The translations under genes were made by a program, and so were the position numbers. Positions 26,941 through 36,093 of a stretch of DNA of 64,000 nucleotides are shown here, piece after piece. How positions within the stretch are numbered: the stretch's first letter is position 1; each line of letters begins with the position of its first letter. Under the pieces are notes generated by a model. The model did not search any database. It was not told the DNA's origin and was given only the letters and a program-made list of their open reading frames with translations. Source of the stretch: Halomonas sp. SpR8 (GTDB lineage Bacteria; Pseudomonadota; Gammaproteobacteria; Pseudomonadales; Halomonadaceae); the NCBI RefSeq assembly GCF_031010195.1, contig NZ_JAUAMC010000012.1, positions 1 through 64,000 of the forward strand, given 5' to 3'.

Positions 26941-27675
26941 ATGTCTGCTAACGTCAACAATGTTCAGGCCCATATCAATGGGCAACCAGCCACTCTTTCA
27001 GAACTAATCCCCCTCGCCTTTGCCGGGTTTGCGCATTTCACAGCAATGCAGGTACGAGACCGCAAGGTTAAAGGGTTAGACCTTCACTTAGATCGCCTAC
27101 GAAACGCTTCAATAGACTTTTTTGGCAGAGCGCTTCCCGATGAACAGCTCTTGTCCTACATCAGAACAGCCATTGATGAGGGTCCGAAAGACCAGTCACT
27201 GACAGTCACCATCTTTTCCCGTAATGGTGAGTTCACGGCGGCCAGCATGGATGGGGAGCTAGCAGTGCTCATCCGCACGGATGCCCCCTCTCACGGCCCC
27301 GTAGGCCCGTTGAGGCTGGGTACAGTGGCACATGAAAGACCGCTGGCCTCCATTAAACATGTTGGCGAATCCGGCAAAACCTTCTATCTACATCAAGCCA
27401 TACGCCAGGGCTTCGACGATGCAGCCTTTGTAGATAGCCACGGGCACCTAAGCGAAGCAACGATATGGAATCTTGTCTTTTGGGACGGCGAGGCGGTTAT
27501 CTGGCCACAGGCCGAGATACTACAGGGCACCATGATGAACATCGTCCAGCGTCAACTGGATCGCCTTGAGATTCCCCAGCGTCATGAGGCAATTACCACC
27601 GAACGGCTTCGAGAACTGTCCGGTGCGGCGGTGATGAACTCATGGACACCATGGGATCACTGTCACTGCCATTGA
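26941..27675 (+). CDS. Aminotransferase class IV family protein
   Basis: The 244-residue protein matches the class IV fold of branched-chain and D-amino-acid aminotransferases and aminodeoxychorismate lyase. It has LDLHLDRLRNASIDFFGRAL near the N-terminus, the PLP-lysine region ASIKHVGESGKTFY and the cofactor motif EATIWNLVFWDGE. The family's usual length is 270-300, so it is a short form. AGGAG lies 8 bases before the start. It is the target of the MerR-type promoter at 26870-26901. An aminotransferase under MerR control is unusual; the inducer is unknown. Confidence 0.8.
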   Translation: MSANVNNVQAHINGQPATLSELIPLAFAGFAHFTAMQVRDRKVKGLDLHLDRLRNASIDFFGRALPDEQLLSYIRTAIDEGPKDQSLTVTIFSRNGEFTAASMDGELAVLIRTDAPSHGPVGPLRLGTVAHERPLASIKHVGESGKTFYLHQAIRQGFDDAAFVDSHGHLSEATIWNLVFWDGEAVIWPQAEILQGTMMNIVQRQLDRLEIPQRHEAITTERLRELSGAAVMNSWTPWDHCHCH

Positions 27676-27934
27676 TTCAACGGCTTTTGCAGAAGCAAAA
27701 CCGTTCATCAATTTGCTCCATAACGCCTACCAGGCTGAACCCGCTAATTTCTTTTAAGCCCGCTCGTTTATTACTTGTGCAGCGAAAAACCAAACTTTCA
27801 GCGCGCCGCCATGGCCATCCCGCGTCACAACGAACCTAGTGGTATTGCCGGTCTCGTTGCTTGGATAGCGGGACCTGAGAGCAGGTCGGTAACAGGCACT
27901 CGAGCGCGGTTCAATGTGACATTCTCCAAAAACC

Positions 27935-29131
27935 CTAGACCACGGCCTCTTGTGACGTACCGCGCAAGGTCGCCAGCGACAAGCCTGCTGCCAGCAGTGA
28001 GCACAGTGCTATGGCTGCGGTCAGCATCAGCGGAGTGCCGTCGAACACCACACTGACCACAGCGATGGCGACCGCGCCCAGCATCATTTGCAGGGTGCCG
28101 CCCAGGGACGCCGCTGTACCGGCAATGGGGCCGTGTTCCTCCAATGACAACACCATGGACGTGGGAACCACCAGACCAAGAAACGCAAAGGTTGTAATCA
28201 GCATTCCCACCAGCAGCGGGAAACTGGTGTATCCCAGCGCCACCAGCGTAAACATCAGGCAGGCCGACACGGCGTAACCGGCCACCGCCCATTTCACCAC
28301 CGTGATGGAGCCGAAACGGACACCGAGATTGGAGGCAATCTGGCTGGTGGTAAAGAACCCCAGGGCGTTCAGTGCGAAAGCGAGACTGAACTGGAATGCT
28401 GTAAGGCTGTAGTAGCCGGTGTAGAGAAATGAGGCGGTGGCCAGAAAGGCAAAGAAACTGGCCATGCCCATACCACCAATCAACGTCAGGCCCATATATC
28501 CCGAGTCCCGGAACAACACGCCGAAAGCTTTCATCATGGCGTTGAAGCGAAAAGGTGCGCGGTCTGCCGGGGCCAACGTTTCCTTCAAAGCGAAGCCGGT
28601 CAGAAACAGGCCCAACACCGTGGCAATGGCGACTGCCAGAAAGACAGCACGCCAGCCGAAGGGCACGATGATCGAGGTGCCCATCAGGGGTGCCAGCATG
28701 GGTGAAACGGCAATCACCAGCATGATGGTGGACATCATGCGAGTCGCCTCGGTGCCGGTGTAGCGGTCACGGATCACCGCGCGCGGAATGGACATGACCG
28801 CAGCCGCCCCCATACCTTGCAAAAAGCGCAAAGCAATCAGCCATTCGATGGTGGGCGCGAATGCACAACCAATCGAGGCGACACCGAAGATACCAAGGCC
28901 AAAGTAGAGCGGAGGCTTGCGGCCGAACACATCGGAGGCCGGTCCGTAAAAAAGCTGGCAGACACCAAACGCAATAAAGAACGACATCAACGTCCACTGC
29001 GCGGCCGACACCGTCGCCCCCAGGTCTTCACTGATGGTCGGCATAGCGGGCAGGTACATATCAATGGCAAAAGGGCCGATCCAGCTCAGCAGGCCGAGCA
29101 CTAGTGCCATTTTGATCATATCGGCTTTCAC
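27935..29131 (-). CDS. Bcr/CflA-family MFS drug resistance transporter
   Basis: The 398-residue protein has twelve membrane segments. It has the Bcr/CflA N-terminus (FAIDMYLPAMPTISEDLGA), motif A-like GPASDVFGRKPPLYFGL and the family stretch RAVIRDRYTGTEATRMMS. It exports drugs such as bicyclomycin or chloramphenicol in homologues. Translation starts at GTG (29129-29131) with AAGGA 7 bases upstream. No regulator gene is directly adjacent. The 259 bases downstream (27676-27934) hold nothing recognisable. Confidence 0.9.
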   Translation of the reverse strand: MKADMIKMALVLGLLSWIGPFAIDMYLPAMPTISEDLGATVSAAQWTLMSFFIAFGVCQLFYGPASDVFGRKPPLYFGLGIFGVASIGCAFAPTIEWLIALRFLQGMGAAAVMSIPRAVIRDRYTGTEATRMMSTIMLVIAVSPMLAPLMGTSIIVPFGWRAVFLAVAIATVLGLFLTGFALKETLAPADRAPFRFNAMMKAFGVLFRDSGYMGLTLIGGMGMASFFAFLATASFLYTGYYSLTAFQFSLAFALNALGFFTTSQIASNLGVRFGSITVVKWAVAGYAVSACLMFTLVALGYTSFPLLVGMLITTFAFLGLVVPTSMVLSLEEHGPIAGTAASLGGTLQMMLGAVAIAVVSVVFDGTPLMLTAAIALCSLLAAGLSLATLRGTSQEAVV

Positions 29132-29290
29132 TGAATATTCCTTTGTAAATAAGTGCGTTCATCCGAAAGCCGAAATGGCTTCGTCCTATGCCAAGCAGTC
29201 GTGTGGGGGAGGTAAATATCGACAACAATTTGCAAAATATTATTCTGAAGGCTGATCGTGATTGCTTGTCACAATTGAACAGCTGCTCTA

Positions 29291-29719
29291 CTAAAACGTC
29301 CGGGTCTGGTAATGAATACCGGCCCCTTCTTCACAGTATTGCTTAAGGCTCAGCAGGAATATCGCCCAGTTATAGTTGCAGAAACGGTAGAACTCGGTCA
29401 CTTCACGCCAATCGGTATGCTTGAGAGTGACAGCCGTTTTGCCTCCTCGTTGTTCTAGCTCGAAACTGACGCTGGTCCCAATCCACTCCGGGTCTGAATC
29501 GATACATTGCCAGGTCATCTTATTGTTGGGCACCAGCTCCACGATCGTCATCTTTGTCGGGTGCTCATCCCCAAACCGGAATTCATTGACCGCATCAATT
29601 TGGGCAGTGAATGTTAAATCCTGGGTCCACACCTCGGCCAAGCCACGAGCCGTGGTCAACACGTCGTAAACACGTGAAAGAGGGGCATTGACGTATTGAA
29701 TATGTTCAATGTGTACCAT
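29291..29719 (-). CDS. SRPBCC-family protein (AHSA1-like), second copy
   Basis: The 142-residue protein has a START-like ligand-binding fold: N-terminal YVNAPLSRVYDVLT, central EFRFGDEHPTKMTIVELVPN and a C-terminal helix. The start at 29719 has AAGGAG 9 bases upstream, better than a GTG at 29728. It overlaps the upstream SRPBCC gene by 14 bases and is the third gene of an ArsR-led operon. Proteins of this type bind hydrophobic ligands or act in stress; the function is unknown. Confidence 0.82.
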   Translation of the reverse strand: MVHIEHIQYVNAPLSRVYDVLTTARGLAEVWTQDLTFTAQIDAVNEFRFGDEHPTKMTIVELVPNNKMTWQCIDSDPEWIGTSVSFELEQRGGKTAVTLKHTDWREVTEFYRFCNYNWAIFLLSLKQYCEEGAGIHYQTRTF

Positions 29720-30197
29720 CAGTATCACTCCTTAGCAGAGGGCTGCCGCCTTCCAGCAAGCTTTTGAGGCTAGAAAGAATAACTGGCCAGCCGACGCTAA
29801 TGCCTTGTAGTACTTTGCTGTTCTCCTCGAATTGATCGTGAACCAGTGTCAGACGCACCTGACCCATATACTCGCTAATTTCAAACGTCACCCGAGACGG
29901 TTTTTCAGGTCTCGTCAGATCAACTTTTTCGCCCTCGTATCCTGGCATCTCGTCATCGTTTTCAGGAATGAAGGTATAGGACAAACGGTGCGGCGGGTCT
30001 GACTCCAGCACCTCGCCGTGCCAATCCAATGACCCATCGGCCTTGACGTGCTTAACCGTAGCTCCCGCTGTCCACGCCGACGTAATCTGCCGCCCACCCC
30101 AGTATTGGCGGGTAAACTCTCCTTCCGTCAACGCTTTCCACAGTTTCTCGGGCGTCGTGTTAATGTAAATAACGTAGGCAAAATCGGGCTTACTCAT
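29706..30197 (-). CDS. SRPBCC-family protein (AHSA1-like), first copy
   Basis: The 163-residue protein starts MSKPDFAYVIYINTTPEKLWKAL, followed by TEGEFTRQYWGG, the standard beginning of the AHSA1/CalC-like SRPBCC group. It ends with a long amphipathic helix. The start is placed at 30197, just inside the end of the ArsR gene (8-base overlap). The arrangement arsR-type regulator plus SRPBCC genes is common in bacteria. The ligand is unknown. Confidence 0.85.
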   Translation of the reverse strand: MSKPDFAYVIYINTTPEKLWKALTEGEFTRQYWGGRQITSAWTAGATVKHVKADGSLDWHGEVLESDPPHRLSYTFIPENDDEMPGYEGEKVDLTRPEKPSRVTFEISEYMGQVRLTLVHDQFEENSKVLQGISVGWPVILSSLKSLLEGGSPLLRSDTDGTH

Positions 30198-30519
30198 TGT
30201 GATGGTCCTCAAGCTTCTGTTTGAGACTGTCCACCGCCGCAATCCGCTGATGAGTGAACTTACTGACCCAGCGTTGGTGGATCTGCTGAATTGGCTCGGC
30301 ATTGAGGTAATGCAGCTTTTCTCTCCCCCGCCACGCCGTAACCACCAGCCCCGCTTCTTCCAGCAGCGCCAAGTGTCTGGTAACGCCCTGTCGACTCATG
30401 GAGAGTCGTTCGCACAACTCATTGAGTGCCTGCCCATTATTTTCAAACAGGCTATCCAGAAGCTGGCGCCGCGAGGGATCGGCGAGCGCTTTGAAAACAA
30501 GATTGAGATTAGTTGTCAT
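30190..30519 (-). CDS. ArsR-family (SdpR-like) repressor leading the SRPBCC operon
   Basis: The 109-residue winged-HTH protein has FKALADPSRRQLLDSLFENN, the recognition helix LSMSRQGVTRHLALLEEAG, and the wing LVVTAWRGREKLHYLN. The metal-site Cys pair of true ArsR (ELCVCDL) is absent, as in the SRPBCC-associated group. The start at 30519 is chosen by the family N-terminus. A perfect palindrome just upstream (30529-30548) is the probable operator, giving autorepression. Confidence 0.9.
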   Translation of the reverse strand: MTTNLNLVFKALADPSRRQLLDSLFENNGQALNELCERLSMSRQGVTRHLALLEEAGLVVTAWRGREKLHYLNAEPIQQIHQRWVSKFTHQRIAAVDSLKQKLEDHHNE

Positions 30520-30528
30520 AACGACATT

Positions 30529-30548
30529 ATGCAACTAAAGAGTTGCAT
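30529..30548. promoter_or_regulatory. Palindromic operator upstream of the ArsR-type gene
   Basis: ATGCAACT-AAAG-AGTTGCAT is a perfect 8-4-8 inverted repeat centred 19 bases before the regulator start codon. It also overlaps the 3' end region of the QacA-type MFS gene, whose stop is at 30557. Confidence 0.75.
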
Positions 30549-30556
30549 GTCAAAAT

Positions 30557-32122
30557 TTAGTGCTCACCCTCACCAACTGCCTGTACATGCCGGAGGCTAG
30601 CAACCGACAACAACGCAAGCGCCAAAATAGTGATGCCACTGACGATGGCCACAGCATTCATCCCTTGCGTAAACGCTGACTGTGCTTGCTCAAGTATCCC
30701 GTCGGGAAGTCGTTCAGCAACGGACGTTGCGGACCACAAGCTTTCTCCAAGGGCACGGGAGACATCGTCTGGCACCTCGTCAGGAATCGCACTGGCAATC
30801 TGCACGCGATACGACAGGGTTGCCAGGCTACCGAGAAGTGCTACGCCCAGCGCCACACCTAACTCCTGAACCATCTCAGACATCGACGACGCGGACCCGG
30901 CTTTTTCCGGAGGAGCCGCTCCTACCACCAAGTCGGTGCCCAGAGCGGCGATAGTGCCCAACCCCAGGTACACTAATGAAAACCCCATAACGACCTGAAG
31001 TACCTGAACAGAGAGCGGGTCTACTTGAGACAGAAAACCACAACCGATGCTTGAAAGCATAAGCGCTACAGCAATGACAAACGCAGGCCGAATACGGCGC
31101 GCAAAGATAGGGGCAAGGATACCGGCAAGTACCATCATCAGCGCTGGCGGCCCCATCCACAGCCCAGCAATCAGCGGCGTGTGGCCCGCCACTAGCTGAA
31201 GATATTGAGTGACTAGAAGCATCATTCCCGCCACACCCACCAGCCCCAGCAACATTATGACCAGCGCAGCAGTGAAGGTTTTACTGGCAAACAGTTTGAG
31301 ATCAAGCAAAGGATCAAGAAGCTGCTTTTGTCGACGCACAAAGAGCAGTGTTCCCACGATTCCCAGCGCAAGTGTGGCCAATACCAGTGGCGTCACACCG
31401 GCTTTAGAGAACGCCTTTATGGCATAGATACTTGGCAGAATTGCTATCAACAGCAGTAGAACACTCAAAATATCCAGACGGCCTGCATGCGGATTGCGAT
31501 ACTCCGGCAGCAGTAATGGCGCAGTTAATAACAGTACGATGACGATGGGCACGGCAATTAGGAAAGCCGCTCCCCACCAAAAAGGGGCTAACAGCAACCC
31601 ACCGACCACTGGCCCCAAGGCCATCCCCAGTGCAAACATGGTCGCCCATATCCCAATCGCCAATGCCCGCTGGCGCAGATCAAAAAACATATTGCTAATC
31701 AGGGCCAGCGTAGAAGGCATCAGCGTTGCTCCGGCAATACCCAGTGCTGCACGCGCCACAATAAGCCACTCGGCATTAGGCGCATAAGCGGCAAACACTG
31801 ACGCGACCGCAAACGCAAAGGCCCCTATCATTAGTAGCCGACGTCGGCCAACCCGGTCCCCTAGCGTGCCCATCGTGATCAGAAAACCGGCGATCATGAA
31901 GCCGTAGGCGTCCATAATCCACAGCGCCTGAGTACTGCTAGGCTGCAGCTCTACCGCTAAGGCAGGAAGCGCAAGGTAGAGAATAGTTACGTCGAGCCCA
32001 AGTAGCATGGTGGGCAGTGCCAGTACCGCAAGCCCCGCCCACTCTTTAATGCCAGCCTTATTACTGGATCGCCCGACTACATCCGTATTACAAGGGGTGT
32101 GAACATCACAGCTGAATGACAT
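30557..32122 (-). CDS. MFS multidrug transporter, 14-TM EmrB/QacA (SmvA-like) family
   Basis: The 521-residue membrane protein has about fourteen hydrophobic segments. Family motifs: LDVTILYLALPALA in TM1, LWIMDAYGFMIAGFLITMG in TM2, GDRVGRRRLL (motif A) and a TM5 motif C region. This resembles QacA/SmvA exporters of cationic biocides. The start at 32122 has GGAGG 4 bases upstream; longer frames would add residues before the usual N-terminus. It is divergent from an MmyB-like regulator, 93 bases apart, with a palindrome between them. Confidence 0.88.
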   Translation of the reverse strand: MSFSCDVHTPCNTDVVGRSSNKAGIKEWAGLAVLALPTMLLGLDVTILYLALPALAVELQPSSTQALWIMDAYGFMIAGFLITMGTLGDRVGRRRLLMIGAFAFAVASVFAAYAPNAEWLIVARAALGIAGATLMPSTLALISNMFFDLRQRALAIGIWATMFALGMALGPVVGGLLLAPFWWGAAFLIAVPIVIVLLLTAPLLLPEYRNPHAGRLDILSVLLLLIAILPSIYAIKAFSKAGVTPLVLATLALGIVGTLLFVRRQKQLLDPLLDLKLFASKTFTAALVIMLLGLVGVAGMMLLVTQYLQLVAGHTPLIAGLWMGPPALMMVLAGILAPIFARRIRPAFVIAVALMLSSIGCGFLSQVDPLSVQVLQVVMGFSLVYLGLGTIAALGTDLVVGAAPPEKAGSASSMSEMVQELGVALGVALLGSLATLSYRVQIASAIPDEVPDDVSRALGESLWSATSVAERLPDGILEQAQSAFTQGMNAVAIVSGITILALALLSVASLRHVQAVGEGEH

Positions 32123-32195
32123 GTCGCCTCCGACTTCATCATGGAAGCAGGCATTCTCAGACACTCTATATGGGGTTACAATATAGCTAATTATC

Positions 32196-32214
32196 CTATT
32201 ACTAGAGGTAATAG
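32196..32214. promoter_or_regulatory. Palindrome between the QacA-type MFS and the MmyB-like regulator
   Basis: CTATTAC-TAGAG-GTAATAG is a perfect 7-5-7 inverted repeat directly before the regulator start codon (32216). It also covers the regulator's ribosome site AGAGG. It is placed to let the regulator repress itself and the divergent exporter. Confidence 0.65.
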
Positions 32215-32215
32215 C

Positions 32216-33004
32216 ATGGCCAATCATAGGCTTGAGCGAACACAGTGTGATCTCACCGAATTCATGCTGCGGCATCGTCAAAAATTAACGCCTGCTGACG
32301 TCGGGCTTCCCACCAGCGGACGAAGGCGCACCCCGGGCTTAAGACGAGAAGAGGTTGCAGCGCTCGCTGGGGTAGGCCTGACGTGGTACACGTGGTTTGA
32401 ACAGGGCCGTGACATTAAAGTCTCCGAACGCTTCCTGCTCAACCTCTCCCGTGCCCTAAAACTGGATGACGCCGAGTGCTGTCACCTATTTCTATTAGCG
32501 CACCGCCGAGCGCCGCCTGCAGAAGCGTATCAAGAGCAGAGCACTTCCCCCAGAATCCAGTCGCTGATGGATGACCTCTCTCGCCCTAGTTACGTGATGA
32601 ACCTGCGTTGGGATGCTATTGGCTGGAATGCGCGGGCTGATGAATTACTTCAGTTCAGCAGCCGAGAAGCGTCTGAGCGCAATCTATTAAGGATGGTATT
32701 TACGGCTCCCGACCTGCGTCGACGACTCCCTAACTGGCAACAGGATGCATCGAATATGCTGGCACAGTTTCGTTGTGACTTAGCTGTCGCCCCTGAAGAC
32801 CCAGTCATGCAAACGCAAATTGAAGAGCTTTGCCAGTTATCGCCAGACTTCCGGCACTGGTGGGAAGCGTCAAGCATGGAAGGTTACAACCGAGGAATCA
32901 GCAGCCTCCTTGATACAGAGGGCGAGCATCATACCTATACCCATGAGACGCTTATCGTTGATGAGCACCGTCACCTCAAGATGGTTGTTTACTTCGACAG
33001 CTAA
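32216..33004 (+). CDS. MmyB-like HTH (XRE-type) transcriptional regulator
   Basis: The 262-residue protein has an N-terminal XRE helix-turn-helix (RRTPGLRREEVAALAGVGLTWY) followed by EQGRDIKVSERFLLNLSRAL. The C-terminal MmyB-type ligand domain has YVMNLRWDAIGWNARADELL and a closing EGEHHTYTHETLIVDEHRHL. The start at 32216 has AGAGG 7 bases upstream. MmyB-like regulators often control divergent oxidoreductases or exporters; here the neighbour is a QacA-type MFS. Confidence 0.9.
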   Translation: MANHRLERTQCDLTEFMLRHRQKLTPADVGLPTSGRRRTPGLRREEVAALAGVGLTWYTWFEQGRDIKVSERFLLNLSRALKLDDAECCHLFLLAHRRAPPAEAYQEQSTSPRIQSLMDDLSRPSYVMNLRWDAIGWNARADELLQFSSREASERNLLRMVFTAPDLRRRLPNWQQDASNMLAQFRCDLAVAPEDPVMQTQIEELCQLSPDFRHWWEASSMEGYNRGISSLLDTEGEHHTYTHETLIVDEHRHLKMVVYFDS

Positions 33005-33010
33005 TTTCGT

Positions 33011-33110
33011 GTACTAGCCACTGACGAGCCGGAGACATCGTTACCCGCGCAACATACTGGGCAGGAGTCACTCCTAACATACGGCTAAACTTCTCGTTAA
33101 AGCTGGAGTG
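33011..33110 (-). pseudogene. Fragment of an AraC-family HTH domain, homologous to 24251-24350
   Basis: Ungapped comparison of 33011-33110 with 24251-24350 (inside the AraC gene at 24123-25058) shows 11 differences in 100 bases. The minus strand still encodes the start of the AraC HTH region (SFNEKFSRMLGVTPA). The fragment begins 7 bases after the MmyB-like regulator stop and supplies the last residues and stop codon of the MFS gene at 33097. It is a relic of a related AraC gene left by recombination. Confidence 0.85.
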
Positions 33111-34311
33111 CCCTCCTTCCGGGCTGCACGTGTAGCTTTTGAAATGCGATGAGTAAAAGTACTGCTAAAAATCCACTTACGCTAATCAGCAACGATACCG
33201 CTGACCAACTAAAAGCGCTGACCAATCCTCCTGCAACCACGGGACCAATCAATAGCCCGATATTGTTACCTTGCATGGCAAAGCCAAGTGTGGCACCAAC
33301 CAGTGAGCTGTGAGGCGCGTAATCCGGGGCACTTTTAAAGATCACCACCGGCACAAACCCGCTAGCAAAGGCAAAAACTACACACAAAGCGTATACCCCC
33401 CACTCTAGTGTGGGCGCGCTGAATACGCCGATACCACCTAACACCATAGCGCTAAAACCTGCCGTCAAGAGATAGATGGACGGCACCCCGCGAGTCAAAA
33501 GTTGCCCACCGACGATATTACCAACACCACTTAACGCGATGGCAGCGGCACTTAGCAAACTCGCACTCTCATCACTGACCCCAAGGCGCTCTGCTAGCAA
33601 CGTTGGCAGAAAACTAAAAAGAGCGAAGAAGACGCAAGAGAAGACGACAAATAACCCCCCAAGCACCCAAGGCCCAGGGGCAGTAATAGCTTCTCTTATA
33701 TCGCCAAGTATCGAGTTATGATTTGCTCTGAAACTCTCCGACGCTGACACTGCCCACCCCAAAAGGGCGGCATAGCCAATTAAGATTCCAGCGTTGAACA
33801 GCCAAAAACCCCGCCATGTAAGCCAGCTCATCAGTGGCGCTGATAGAAAGACCACGGTCATTCCGACCGGCATGAAAACTGCCCAAAGCGCCATCGCTCT
33901 ACCGCGAATACTGGCTGGTGCTGCTGCGGCAATCAGTGTAGGGGCAGCGACAGTGAGCCCGAGAAAACCTAGGCCTTCAAAAACGCGTGTCGCAAGAAGC
34001 ATTTTAGCATCGCTTGAAAACGCTCCTAGCGCAGAGCCTATCCCCATTACCACTAAGCTACAGAGAGCCATTCGCCTTGCGCCAATGCGATCAACGGCTA
34101 AACCGATAGGTGCTCCGGCGACGGCACCGATGACGGCGAACGCAGACATCAACCAAGCAGCCGTACCGAGTCCCAACTGCAATTCCCCTTGCACGGCCTT
34201 GAGAGCCATCGATGCCTTACCAACCTGGCAGGCTGAAATGACGCCCGCCCCGATGATCAGTGCGACTACGGGCCACGCCGCAGCCGTTTGCGACGGGTGA
34301 GCACCACTCAT
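33097..34311 (-). CDS. MFS transporter (CynX/NimT-like), downstream of wrbA
   Basis: The 404-residue protein has twelve hydrophobic segments, with IGLAVDRIGARRMALCSLVV as motif A and a second-half repeat around VVGGQLLTRG. The start touches the wrbA stop (one-base overlap), so it is co-transcribed with the quinone reductase. Its last few codons and stop (ALQL) lie within the AraC fragment at 33011-33110, so the natural C-terminus may have been exchanged. The substrate is unknown; an electrophile or quinone-like compound is suggested by context. Confidence 0.82.
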   Translation of the reverse strand: MSGAHPSQTAAAWPVVALIIGAGVISACQVGKASMALKAVQGELQLGLGTAAWLMSAFAVIGAVAGAPIGLAVDRIGARRMALCSLVVMGIGSALGAFSSDAKMLLATRVFEGLGFLGLTVAAPTLIAAAAPASIRGRAMALWAVFMPVGMTVVFLSAPLMSWLTWRGFWLFNAGILIGYAALLGWAVSASESFRANHNSILGDIREAITAPGPWVLGGLFVVFSCVFFALFSFLPTLLAERLGVSDESASLLSAAAIALSGVGNIVGGQLLTRGVPSIYLLTAGFSAMVLGGIGVFSAPTLEWGVYALCVVFAFASGFVPVVIFKSAPDYAPHSSLVGATLGFAMQGNNIGLLIGPVVAGGLVSAFSWSAVSLLISVSGFLAVLLLIAFQKLHVQPGRRALQL

Positions 34312-34946
34312 CAGGAGACGACCTGCGTTCTCTGCTCCCAGCCGCTTGCCAGAGCGGTGGCTATTTCTGCAACGTGTCGGCCTTGAAAGCGTGCTCCGTC
34401 AAGTTCATTGGCGCTTGGCTGGCGACTACCTTGCTTATCGTCTTCAGCCAGCGTAGAGGCACCATAGGGCGAGCAGCCGGTAATCTCGTCCATACGCATT
34501 TGCCCCTTGAAGGTATAAGGCAAGCCGACGATCACCATACCCAGATGCATCAACACCACCTGCGTAGCGAGAATCGTCGATTCCTGACCGCCATGCTGGC
34601 TACCTGTTGAAGTAAAGACACTACCGACTTTGCCCACGAGACGATCCTCAAACCACAGCCCCCCTGCCTGGTCGAGAAAATTCTTTATCTGGCTCGCCAT
34701 GTTGCCAAAGCGAGTCGGAGTACCAATGATGATGGCATCGAAATCCGCAAGTTCTGCGACTTCAGCAACCGGCGCTCGCTGATCAAGCTTGTAGCCTGAG
34801 CGACTGGCGATATTCTCAGGCACCAACTCCGGCACTCGCTTGATAGCAACATTAGCACCCGCTTGCCTAACGCCTTCTGCCACAGCTTCCGCCATTGTCT
34901 CGATATGGCCATAACTGGAATAGTAAAGGACAAGTACGTTACTCAT
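34311..34946 (-). CDS. wrbA: NAD(P)H:quinone oxidoreductase WrbA
   Basis: The 211-residue flavodoxin-like enzyme has the FMN phosphate loop [15 protein letters not shown], the second FMN loop [19 protein letters not shown] and [13 protein letters not shown] near the active site. The length is close to Escherichia coli WrbA (198). It reduces quinones by two electrons and so protects against redox cycling. It is divergent from a LysR gene at 35082, with a LysR-box-like palindrome between them, and overlaps the downstream MFS gene by one base. Confidence 0.93.
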   Translation of the reverse strand: MSNVLVLYYSSYGHIETMAEAVAEGVRQAGANVAIKRVPELVPENIASRSGYKLDQRAPVAEVAELADFDAIIIGTPTRFGNMASQIKNFLDQAGGLWFEDRLVGKVGSVFTSTGSQHGGQESTILATQVVLMHLGMVIVGLPYTFKGQMRMDEITGCSPYGASTLAEDDKQGSRQPSANELDGARFQGRHVAEIATALASGWEQRTQVVS

Positions 34947-35023
34947 GTGTTGTTCTCCTAAGGTGTCTCAAAATGAGGAGGATGCAGTCATGCTCCCTTC
35001 GCACTCCTTAGGCAAAACTACAC

Positions 35024-35037
35024 TAGTCAATTAACTA
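35024..35037. promoter_or_regulatory. LysR-box-like palindrome between wrbA and its regulator
   Basis: TAGTCAATTAACTA is an inverted repeat with six of seven pairs matching and contains the T-N11-A signature of LysR sites. It lies 45 bases before the LysR start and 78 bases before wrbA. Confidence 0.5.
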
Positions 35038-35081
35038 AAAAAATGACAACATTTAGTCTTTAACTATCTACTTAATCGATC

Positions 35082-36002
35082 ATGTTAGATGCCCTGACAC
35101 TTGACCAAATGCGTGTGCTCATTGCCGTTAGCGAAGCAGGAAGCTTTAGCGGTGGTGCGGAGTGCCTGGGGCGAGCACAATCAGCGGTCAGCTATGCCAT
35201 TGGCAATCTCGAGTCGCAGCTGGGCGTTACTCTTTTTGACCGCTCGGGCTACCGGCCTGTTTTGACGCCCGAGGGGAGAATGCTGCTGGCGGACGCACGC
35301 GCCATTCTTCTTAAAGTTGACACACTTCGTGCTCGTGCACGGGGCTTTGGAGAGGGTGTAGAACTAGGACTGGATATCGCGCTCGATCCACAATTTCCGC
35401 TAACTGTTGCCTCGCGGGCCTTAAAAGAGTTACAGAACGCCTACCCACTTGTATCGGTACGCGTGCTGTCTGCTCCGCTGGGTGAGGCCATTCAGCTACT
35501 TCAGCAGCATCACTGCACCCTTGCCATCAGCGGAATTGACATCCCCGATCCTCGGATCGAGCGAGAAGCTATTGTGTTTGTCCCACGTGCTGCCGTGGTA
35601 TCCACAAGCCATCCGTTGGCCAATCGCACAGCCAGCGGGGAGAGCATTACGGCAGCCGAACTCGCTGACTATGTTCAAATCGTTACCGAAGACCCATCCA
35701 CTCTCACTCGCGGTCGCGAATACGATGTACTGTCACCGGGTACGTGGCGGGTGAGCGATAACTCAATAAAGCACGCGCTAATCTGCGCAGGGATTGGTTG
35801 GGGCAATCTGCCGCTATGGCTGATCGAGCGTGATCTACTGGAAGGACGACTCGTCCGAATACCGGCGGCCGAATTCGGCTCTGAGGGCGAAACCGTTGCT
35901 CGGATGTGGCTGATGCATCGTACAGACGAACACCTCGGGCCAGCTGCCAAAACGTTAAAGGAGGCCCTAATTCGTCAGTCAATGACGTTAGGTACGGCGT
36001 AG
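35082..36002 (+). CDS. LysR-family regulator divergent from wrbA
   Basis: The 306-residue protein has an HTH in residues 1-60 (MRVLIAVSEAGSFSGGAECLG, then RAQSAVSYAIGNLESQLG). A LysR effector domain follows. It probably controls the divergent wrbA-MFS unit. The type of effector cannot be read from sequence. Confidence 0.88.
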   Translation: MLDALTLDQMRVLIAVSEAGSFSGGAECLGRAQSAVSYAIGNLESQLGVTLFDRSGYRPVLTPEGRMLLADARAILLKVDTLRARARGFGEGVELGLDIALDPQFPLTVASRALKELQNAYPLVSVRVLSAPLGEAIQLLQQHHCTLAISGIDIPDPRIEREAIVFVPRAAVVSTSHPLANRTASGESITAAELADYVQIVTEDPSTLTRGREYDVLSPGTWRVSDNSIKHALICAGIGWGNLPLWLIERDLLEGRLVRIPAAEFGSEGETVARMWLMHRTDEHLGPAAKTLKEALIRQSMTLGTA

Positions 36003-36093
36003 AAAGTGGCGATTAATCCGCAACTCAAGAGTGGTCGCTATGCTTTAACCAGCAACGTTATCTGTCCGATGTTGGGAAAAAAGCAGTGCAACC

